Origin: Tritrichomonas musculus
Taxonomy: Eukaryota > Parabasalia > Tritrichomonadida > Tritrichomonadidae
Assembly (NCBI GenBank): GCA_039105265.1
Contig: JAPFFF010000020.1
Span: 496,001 to 560,000 of the forward strand
Direction: 5' to 3'
Length of the DNA: 64,000 nt
Shown: positions 59,901 through 64,000 of the stretch, one piece after another
How positions within the stretch are numbered: the first letter of the stretch is position 1
Layout of the letters: every line of letters begins with the position of its first letter
Made by a program: the position numbers and the translations under genes
Notes under the pieces: model-generated
The model's input: the letters and a program-made list of their open reading frames with translations, nothing else
Told to the model about the DNA's origin: nothing
Database searches by the model: none

Positions 59901-61092
59901 CTTGGATACCATTGATGATAGCACGTAACACCGAGTAGTCATATGCGAGTACGTCAACGGTACCACCAACTACGTTCAGATCTCTACGCATAGTCATGAT
60001 GTTATCAGCCCATATGATCTTCGATGAGTAGATGTTATTATCAGTGGTGATGGTAGTACATTCACGTGGATCTGGTTTGACTTCATAGAACTGTTGAGTG
60101 ATCATGATATCGAATGGATTGTACGTTTCATCAGCGGTATCTGGTTTCTGTTCGAAATACTCTTTCTCGATATAGATGTGAATGTTGTTATTGGTATTCT
60201 CTTCTGGAACAGACTTGTTCGAGTGTTTGACTTCGCGGATGTACGTGAATGACTCTATAACAGGGTTGTTGTCACGAGTATTCAGATAATGAAGGTTGAT
60301 TGGAGTAGTTATATTCAGATCCCACTTCAATGGAGTTACATAACCGTTGATATTGATATCAGCTAGTACGTACAACAGGTTCTTACTGGATACGTCGTTA
60401 GATACTTTAACACCGAATTGTTGAACATCGATGTTATCGTAATGTGGTGATTCACCGAGTTTAACGTTATCATCAGATACATTGATGATGGTTCCATCAG
60501 CGTACATTACTCTCCAGTTTGTAACGTATTTGGATAGTATAGTAGCATAGTTGTCTGAGTCTTTGACGGTATCTACGAAACATCGGATCCATTTAGCGAT
60601 GTAATCATTGTGACGAACTACTATCGCTGGACTTCCATTGTTGTTTCTAACGGTTGACTGTTTATTGAATGATAGGTTCACGACGTTGTTTCCAGTCCAT
60701 GAATGACCATCCCATATCAATGACCATGTATGACCAAACAGATAGTCTTTGAATTCGAAATTAGTTTGAAGCGGTATTTCATAATCTGGATTCGTTTTAC
60801 GAAGTTCGCTTATAAGCGAATCAATATCCCAATTCATTTCATAATATTTAGATGTCTGAGTTATAGATGTTGGTTTGTATAGATATAATTGATCAGACTC
60901 TTTGAGTTCGAAATATGTTTCAGGTTTATTGTTCTGTACTATCTCATCGATTTCATTCTTAGTGTAGACACAATTGATGCGTACATCATCAGGTGATCCA
61001 TCTTTAGTGATCTGTAACTTCCCATTTCTAACTCTGACATCATAACCTTTATCAACAAGAGATAGTGTTTGCACAGATAATGGTGTAATCAT
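53962..61092 (-). CDS. Giant fibre-like protein, 2,376 aa
   Basis: Starts MITPLSVQTLSLVDKGYDVR. It holds two diverged copies of a large module. Each has YLYKPTSIT/YYFYRPSMIT, FGHTWSLIWDGHSWTG/FGNKWSLTWDGNKWIG and CTTITTDNNIYSSKIIWADN/ATTLYTDFNITSSKIITADN, followed by a helical, partly Gly/Ala-rich hydrophobic region (GVAGCVIGATGLGVAGKALS). The C-terminal quarter has two copies of a unit containing YKESIEVPFENVQDSSGLWE. The module is shared with the element A fibre. It is probably a surface or tail-fibre protein; the Ala/Gly segments could interact with membranes. It carries three in-frame copies of the DS-ELGSTN-type insert. Confidence 0.8.
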   Translation of the reverse strand: MITPLSVQTLSLVDKGYDVRVRNGKLQITKDGSPDDVRINCVYTKNEIDEIVQNNKPETYFELKESDQLYLYKPTSITQTSKYYEMNWDIDSLISELRKTNPDYEIPLQTNFEFKDYLFGHTWSLIWDGHSWTGNNVVNLSFNKQSTVRNNNGSPAIVVRHNDYIAKWIRCFVDTVKDSDNYATILSKYVTNWRVMYADGTIINVSDDNVKLGESPHYDNIDVQQFGVKVSNDVSSKNLLYVLADININGYVTPLKWDLNITTPINLHYLNTRDNNPVIESFTYIREVKHSNKSVPEENTNNNIHIYIEKEYFEQKPDTADETYNPFDIMITQQFYEVKPDPRECTTITTDNNIYSSKIIWADNIMTMRRDLNVVGGTVDVLAYDYSVLRAIINGIQEQLRLQAAYNEYIDSIRKGLAIASDIITILSGAVNMVKDLSTLSMTGENMNINTYRTEDFTFPGMGGPNDDYPGGKQPISGKFLLDMDTSAAGQVLKRFIPTQTEIPAATSSLTATDLVLNAMNSLTQIGTTTTTLIAGGLTLDRVPEIIDGVRVIQQSIQTITDSVRELHRRWREHRDNTIVDHTVENTDEMELDDLDDETPTSRLTHDTTTNAGSGFGDHNLESLSDLTNEELLALNSSDVHVDQIGNDLILITSVTTGEVVYIRRRDHVQSITTPERIRFNSRRRVDTTSTWSYDGRTALEIEQMLLTDRILFENTHPELQFVRNSDVDTGVDWTEVRDSTGKTVAIIDVTMLTRTSVDGDGISIHGVNSAGQINSHLHGSSVNVNSDGIHVNDDTRELIANEYNVVVVNHELTPTTDADVVIPGTTITLGDIEQMDWFQRHRLANEINGLRFRDSRNELGSINNDDHTEVVYKNNVIGVIDRRHINQVTINDNQITLTNPDNQLTLTDHDIQWMRDHDEQHRSTLRGFISNINNRLEEINMDMEWLLDHPSLTDRYVVCRGSRILVPIVDAVLYIPRSIRKASTYTLEVDTFNGESIPNKLSLQPLIDWCKSTESDISIPDDSNEAVSLNSCVNICKTFRDTIKGPLELLSYKIQEVESNQPSTSGDSEFDTVDGFPTYYVKHSDITTYEPTSTDSVQDPVIIMKISLPSELKSRFTTTVDVFKIHMRNLLILDWQGNVLNDFIISFDNGKFICPELTHNKARDCYTYSTRERDDPEIMFDKDLNIEPYSWYLNGDMTIHNLLNDDSLVSRKPVIKCDIIDAKNALRLQESDVYYFYRPSMITYDEHVKYMDSRSELGSTNDTFGSETLEYECECYKMVYKIPSTYEIPTNLTFKFSEYCFGNKWSLTWDGNKWIGDDIQGRFQSKIISKCQKRDPKPDNYGSTGCIIAVKRDTLNSRAIPDNSNGLAYSLLHTCMSDEGGVYEPYIKFKDGSVVNGSDYSLSIGFTSADSSVKLDGYDLASVSCTIGNYSTSKLNISDIEQLYLDLVLPGQELVNRLSFTIDGDEVHRSGTNNNGYVDLKGALDTVDRIGYVWTKRSKNDTGRDITLYLRHDYTDPIDEVNWDPSTNAFEYIIKQQFYEVSPNPNAATTLYTDFNITSSKIITADNITTMRSDLNLVTNNVDIVSYDVKEVKSKVDALSSEMVDQQSKTKYLQKEVDKIDMKANVGIALGVAGCVIGATGLGVAGKALSFASKGVANTVGRELVNTVTKVSDVGADVVEDMAGKLVDELPDIGADIFFGDMVSVRPVAGLRTTPSVMRSKSIPVSRMMKSRTVLSNTDKLNKIIEWCDQEYVPVEDMTFTDELDDPSKVAMTLTSTMDMCKRFRHTMKPMIKTLAQTMQLSRDDVIDIVGKTDGIDKNIQLVAEDIITDGSIRVKLMVRTISEFNDVDYDEQYVSLTITNGAVSEYVGTDTFPSATMDDSSTQITISNPQHVQVTGITIKENTLIRHMEFTTNDIAYTCDVDALQKKIDSLHDQLEQNDKSLASTLNEFPTVDEVNAALDTVKSESDIKYALTTELALAIEQVKSEIPEPVDLSKYREKSDLIYKESIEVPFENVQDSSGLWEVKIKMNRGTRLVGTITDDDGVVKNFDFMFDYNADIPDGTDIYTNTEIDGITYPVDYYQTDSGEWHLSIENGIDFFDTKLILAEKILKQDEIVLKSELEEKYRSKTDLIYKESIEVPFENVQDSSGLWEVKIKLDDGIRLVGTISNNDGFVKEFDYLFEYDGVITEDGDICDYFDIDGTTYYLTYYKSDSNGLCFYIEDGTECFNTKLTLAEKILKQDQIALKSDITSLLDDLYWRIFYSGFHKSYYEDIPELCWYSYNTSSKKLIVYVEYMSLYMEMLFIFKDSNDKKHYVRVNYSEGFAVLDEIYGEDILRASNRIRECEYEFPRIDFQLKGSGNIPFTEYYLKQVKATP
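57311..57337. repeat. DS-ELGSTN palindrome, copy 1 (in giant fibre gene)
   Basis: GGAACCAAGTTCGCTTCGCG with AATCC, encoding DSRSELGSTN on the minus strand. The core TTCGCTTCGCGAA is palindromic. Confidence 0.85.
58507..58530. repeat. DS-ELGSTN palindrome, copy 2 (in giant fibre gene)
   Basis: GGAACCAAGTTCGTTTCGCG with AATC, encoding DSRNELGSIN on the minus strand, in a different module of the same protein from copy 1. Confidence 0.85.
60792..60822. repeat. Diverged DS-ELGSTN-like palindrome (in giant fibre gene)
   Basis: Core GTTCGCTTATAAGCGAATC, a longer palindrome, encoding DSLISELRKTN on the minus strand near the N-terminus. Confidence 0.65.
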
Positions 61093-61110
61093 TTTAATAC
61101 ATGTAAAATG
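61090..61110. promoter_or_regulatory. Palindromic divergent start region
   Basis: CATTTTAATACATGTAAAAT plus G contains both ATGs (giant fibre on minus, 61,108 gene on plus) and reads almost the same on both strands. The usual T5 motif is absent here, so this pair may be controlled differently from other genes of C. Confidence 0.5.
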
Positions 61111-61896
61111 CTTTTGTCATTAAAGAGTACTGGGCCTGATTACAGTCACTTACAATCTAATATACAGATTCCATGGAACTGTGAATATATCGAATATCAT
61201 GTCGCATCGATAAATGCTAGAAATGTGCTTGTAATTACTGATGATGATTACGTAGTACTTCAATGGGATGATAACGATGGAAGAAATACACCACGAGCAT
61301 CAATTAGTCGATTACATGATAGTAATCATATTACTGGTGCTGATATATTCAACATATTTAATCATCTTGACGCGAATAGAAATCCAATAGCAACCACAGC
61401 TATTAATGGTCGTACTGGTAAGTTAGAAATAACTCCACATGTGAATAATTTTCGTATTACATCAATATCTTATAGAGCATCTTTAGTAACTGGATTATAT
61501 AACCACCCACTCAATCAAGTGTTCCCAGTAAATGTCGCGACTACTTGCAATGTACCGATATTCGATTTCTATAACAGGTTATATCTGATATCGAAACAAG
61601 GTCAAGCTATCCAATCCAACATCGATGATTCGCTAAACGAACTTGGTTCCACCAATAAAGAATATACTCCATCAGTTATAGCATGTATCGATCATGTTAT
61701 TAGACATGGGGTACCTATTATGCAGAACTTTGAAACATATGGGAAACCGATCAAAAATATAGTTAACATAGATTCGTTCAAACAAATAGAGTTAGAGTTA
61801 GTTGATTTCAATTATCAACCTGTTAAGCTAATAAGTCCGATGTTTGTAACCATTAAGGTCAATCCAGCTGAGAACCCAAAAATGAAATTACATTAA
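61108..61896 (+). CDS. Candidate minor structural protein, 262 aa
   Basis: Starts MLLSLKSTGPDYSHLQSNIQ. Strand-like blocks (NARNVLVITDDDYVVLQWDD, FRITSISYRASLVTGLYNH) and the end VNIDSFKQIELELVDFNYQP followed by PMFVTIKV resemble the last strands of single-jelly-roll virion proteins. It carries a DS-LNELGSTN insert at about residues 173-182. It is divergent from the giant fibre gene, so a fibre-base or vertex role is plausible. The alternative penton candidate in C is the 46,328 gene. Confidence 0.5.
   Translation: MLLSLKSTGPDYSHLQSNIQIPWNCEYIEYHVASINARNVLVITDDDYVVLQWDDNDGRNTPRASISRLHDSNHITGADIFNIFNHLDANRNPIATTAINGRTGKLEITPHVNNFRITSISYRASLVTGLYNHPLNQVFPVNVATTCNVPIFDFYNRLYLISKQGQAIQSNIDDSLNELGSTNKEYTPSVIACIDHVIRHGVPIMQNFETYGKPIKNIVNIDSFKQIELELVDFNYQPVKLISPMFVTIKVNPAENPKMKLH
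61627..61653. repeat. DS-ELGSTN palindrome, copy 3 (in 61,108 gene)
   Basis: GATTCGCTAAACGAACTTGG with TTCCACC, encoding DSLNELGSTN on the plus strand; inverted relative to copies 1, 2 and 4 so that it is again in the coding sense. Confidence 0.85.
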
Positions 61897-61987
61897 GATA
61901 ATTCACGAGCAAAGCTTTAGACTATTGCGGAGCAAGTACGGAGTATGGAATACTAAATGTGAAGACAAAAATAAAGAAAAGTTATTT

Positions 61988-62314
61988 TTACTCTTTAGAC
62001 TCAAGTTGAGCTTTCAATGCTCTCAATTCAAGTAGCTCTTTCTTCTTACGTTCACGATACGCTTTCTGTTGTAATCGACGGGCAAGGATACGTTCTTCAT
62101 CTGTAGCGTATTTACGCTTACGTCCACGATTGCTTTTTGTGGATACTTCCTTTTTCCAATCTTCAATATCAATATCGTTATTGGTGGAACCAAGTTCGCT
62201 TAGCGAATCATCCGATTGTTTGGATCTTAGTGATTTGATTACTTCTGTTTCATTAAACATAGATGTGTCTATTTGTGTCAATCCCTTAGGATGTGATATT
62301 TCTTCGAAACTCAT
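61988..62314 (-). CDS. Basic-region (bZIP-like) DNA-binding protein
   Basis: 108 residues starting MSFEEISHPKGLTQIDTSMF. The C-terminal half has an AT-hook-like RGRKRK, a basic region (ERILARRLQQKAYRERKKKE) and a short leucine-spaced helix (LLELRALKAQLESKE), consistent with a small bZIP-type factor. A T-rich start motif (TTATTTTTC) lies upstream on the minus strand. A DSLSELGSTN insert is at about residues 36-45. It may regulate element genes. Similar short basic proteins are known in large DNA viruses. Confidence 0.6.
   Translation of the reverse strand: MSFEEISHPKGLTQIDTSMFNETEVIKSLRSKQSDDSLSELGSTNNDIDIEDWKKEVSTKSNRGRKRKYATDEERILARRLQQKAYRERKKKELLELRALKAQLESKE
62182..62211. repeat. DS-ELGSTN palindrome, copy 4 (in bZIP-like gene)
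   Basis: GGAACCAAGTTCGCTTAGCG with AATCATC, encoding DSLSELGSTN on the minus strand. Confidence 0.85.
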
Positions 62315-62362
62315 TTCGGTTGAGTAAAAAAGAAAAATAATAATTGGAAGAAACTCACTTCT

Positions 62363-62396
62363 GAAAGCAAGCTTTGAAGTCTATGACTGAAACTGA
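62363..62396. repeat. ESKAL-type palindromic repeat at 3' end of KilA-N gene
   Basis: Differs from 51,123-51,157 by a single base over about 34 bp: GAAAGCAAGCTTTGAAG, then TCTATGACTGAAACTGA. It overlaps the last codons (FDQFQS) of the minus-strand gene, so the repeat supplies the gene's end. Confidence 0.85.
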
Positions 62397-63145
62397 TCGA
62401 AGTATTCACTGATAGCTTCATGGAGTTTAGACAGATATCTATTTCCAACAGTTGCTTCACAATTCTTAATAGAATACTCCCCAGCAGGAACAATAGTCTT
62501 AATAATATCTATGATATCTTTATTCACTGACATTGATATAGGAAGATTATCCATATAGAACCATCTCTCATCATCATTTTCGAAATGCTCTTGAACCTGT
62601 TTGAATGTAGAGTTATTTCTACGAACGAGGTGTAAGATAATGCTCTTAGGATATTGAGGATGTGGTTCTTTCCAAATGAGATACTTATAATCATGCTCAT
62701 GATTCTTAGGTACCATACGTGGGCGTTGAGTTTGGATAACAGTCTGTTGATTTGTAATGGCTGACTCCAGTTCAGCTCTTTCAGAAGCTGCTATCTCATC
62801 AAGCATTTCGAGTATATCTAAGGCATAATCAGGTGAAGCCCACATAGCTATATAATTGACAAGTATTCGATGGACATAGTAACCTTTCAAATGATTAGGT
62901 ACATTGACTCTATTATCATATGGTAACACACCCATATATTTCTTCTTTTGAGAAAACCTTTTCAATACAGCTTTAGCATTTTGAGTTCTAAACCAGTCTG
63001 CACATAATTTATTTTCACGGCATGCTTCAATGATTGATTTCATTTGATACATATCATCATCTATAGAATGAATCAAACGTAATTTCTTATTATATTGAAT
63101 GTATTCATAATCGCAATTGATGGCTTCTCGAATTATTGTAGTCAT
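62381..63145 (-). CDS. KilA-N domain protein
   Basis: 254 residues. The KilA-N domain occupies about residues 15-120 (CADWFRTQNAKAVLKRFSQK, YYVHRILVNYIAMWASPDYA, LDILEMLDEIAASERAELES). The C-terminal part has YKYLIWKEPHPQYPKSIILH and VRRNNSTFKQVQEHF, like the C-terminal domains of poxvirus, iridovirus and phage KilA-N proteins. KilA-N is a DNA-binding module of large DNA viruses and mobile elements; a regulatory role in the element is inferred. The upstream region is the terminal-type repeat zone at 63.2-63.6 kb. Confidence 0.85.
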   Translation of the reverse strand: MTTIIREAINCDYEYIQYNKKLRLIHSIDDDMYQMKSIIEACRENKLCADWFRTQNAKAVLKRFSQKKKYMGVLPYDNRVNVPNHLKGYYVHRILVNYIAMWASPDYALDILEMLDEIAASERAELESAITNQQTVIQTQRPRMVPKNHEHDYKYLIWKEPHPQYPKSIILHLVRRNNSTFKQVQEHFENDDERWFYMDNLPISMSVNKDIIDIIKTIVPAGEYSIKNCEATVGNRYLSKLHEAISEYFDQFQS

Positions 63146-63200
63146 ATCTTAATTTATGAGTGTCTGGAAAAAAATTAAATTAAAAATAGTTTGAGCTTAT

Positions 63201-63640
63201 TTAGGGAAATGCATCGGTGTGCTTGAAACATATGAAAAAGCATGTGTTTCCTTAATGATATGGCTAGACGGAGAATTCTCCGTCTAGAGTTTAGAGCTTC
63301 AAATGGGCTGTTTTTCAATATATAATGACCTGAAATCACGTTTCAAAAAATATGCTTCGGTGTGCTCGAAACATATGAAAAAACATGTGTTTCATTAATG
63401 ATATTGGGTCTATGGAAAATCCCATAGACCGGTTTTGTGGCTCAAATGGGCTGTTTTTCAATATATATTGGCCTGAAATCACGTTTTAGGGAAATGTCGT
63501 AGAGTGCTCAAAACATATGAAATAATATTTGCTTTTTGCTTTGCAAACTTCTCTTTGAGAATGCAAAGTTCGTTTCACGAATGTGTTTCATTGATGATAT
63601 TGGGTCTATGTGAAATCCCATAGACCGGTTTTCGGATAAA
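63201..63640. repeat. Triple direct repeat with hairpins
   Basis: Three units of about 145-150 bp (starts near 63,201, 63,344 and 63,486). Each has a GTGCT.GAAACATATGAAA block, then TGTGTTTC.TTAATGATAT, then a hairpin, and the first two also AAATGGGCTGTTTTTCAATA. The hairpins are 63,264-63,287, 63,407-63,430 and 63,603-63,626; the first has a different stem sequence. Unit 3 is split by a palindromic repeat cluster (about 63,523-63,580). The noncoding gap might be a replication, packaging or control region. Confidence 0.8.
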
Positions 63641-63699
63641 AGTCTCGAGAGTGCAATTTTGCATAGTCGCATTTCAAAGACAAAAATAAATCAATTCAT

Positions 63700-64000
63700 T
63701 TAAATAGGTGATACCTCAGATTCATGTTCAGAATCAGCTTCCATTCTTCTGAATTCATCAACAGACATTTCAGTTGTTTGACTCTGTTTAAACTCTTTGA
63801 TAGCTTCATGCGCTTTCTTCTCGATTGATAAGTACCTTTTCAACTCAGAACGTAAGCATAACTTATCAATATAGTATTCATAGTAGGTGTTATCAAGATA
63901 TGTTTTAGGAGTCAAGTCAATGGTCATTATCATTGGATCTCGATACACTGAGCGATAACGATTCTCTTTGACTGTGATATATGGAACCTTACCGAAGATA
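63700..64000 (-). CDS. Partial protein, 5' part beyond window
   Basis: The frame is open to the right edge, so the true start lies outside. Visible residues include IFGKVPYITVKENRYRSVYR, TYLDNTYYEYYIDKLCLRSE and KKAHEAIKEFKQSQTTEMSV, ending in an acidic tail ESEVSPI. No family was recognised. The Lys/Glu helix near the end may be a coiled coil. It lies on the same strand as the KilA-N gene. Confidence 0.55.
   Translation of the reverse strand, partial: IFGKVPYITVKENRYRSVYRDPMIMTIDLTPKTYLDNTYYEYYIDKLCLRSELKRYLSIEKKAHEAIKEFKQSQTTEMSVDEFRRMEADSEHESEVSPI

Larger units (their letters stand above)
45686..64000. mobile_element. Polinton/Maverick element C (right part beyond window)
   Basis: A second lineage, with its own integrase, ATPase, double-jelly-roll capsid, candidate penton, pVI-like protein, a giant fibre-like protein, a KilA-N protein and a basic-region protein. 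Gene order differs from A and B and similarity is much weaker. The polymerase is not seen and presumably lies beyond 64,000. The left limit lies between 45,686 and the first gene at 45,860; a hairpin at 45,696-45,730 may mark it. All visible main frames are open, so it looks whole as far as seen. Confidence 0.8.

Noticed and set aside
57311-62211. A CRISPR-like or regularly spaced repeat interpretation of the DS-ELGSTN copies
   Set aside because: Spacing is irregular (hundreds to thousands of bases), the copies are in coding sequence, and orientation follows the gene.

Overview
The window looks like a piece of a trichomonad (Parabasalia) nuclear genome, most like Tritrichomonas or Trichomonas. 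The reasons are an ankyrin-repeat relic of the large trichomonad DUF3447 type, a small R2R3 Myb protein, a copine relic, a short single-exon thioredoxin, very AT-rich intergenic DNA, a mariner-type transposon, and several Polinton (Maverick) elements. This assignment is by recognition only; no search was run.

Layout. (1) 1 to about 10,544: Polinton A, entering from beyond the left edge, with fibre, capsid, packaging ATPase and accessory genes. (2) About 10,545-30,354: AT-rich host DNA. It holds an ankyrin pseudogene abutting element A, a decayed Myb-like fragment and a coiled-coil protein, two related small basic proteins (13.3 and 19.6 kb), a copine pseudogene (17.2 kb), a MITE-like element (17,777-19,039), a thioredoxin gene (20.9 kb), a Myb gene (23.5 kb), an internally deleted mariner (26,206-27,388) and two pairs of long inverted repeats (12,680/19,302 and 16,218/30,243). 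(3) 30,355-45,685: Polinton B, bounded by perfect 30-bp inverted repeats. It has DNA polymerase B, integrase, ATPase, major capsid, a membrane-active-like minor protein and a fibre, and looks whole. (4) About 45,686 to beyond 64,000: Polinton C, a more distant lineage starting directly at the right end of B, with its own integrase, ATPase, capsid genes, a 2,376-residue fibre-like protein and KilA-N and basic-region regulators. Its polymerase is not in the window.

How the genes fit together. Each element combines the Polinton morphogenesis set: double-jelly-roll major capsid, candidate minor capsid, A32-like ATPase, and a small Gly/Ala/Lys-rich protein resembling adenovirus pVI or pX. Elements B and C also carry a retroviral-type integrase. 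A and B share closely related proteins, but fibre and small genes have moved relative to the capsid block. C is clearly more divergent.

The most unusual signals are in C. A short palindromic repeat encoding DS(L/R)(S/N)ELGSTN is inserted in frame in three unrelated proteins. Other short palindromes recur in genes and gaps. One of these interrupts the third unit of a triple repeat whose hairpin stems differ in sequence but keep their pairing. A T-rich motif lies 5-14 nt before most start codons in C and before many in A and B.
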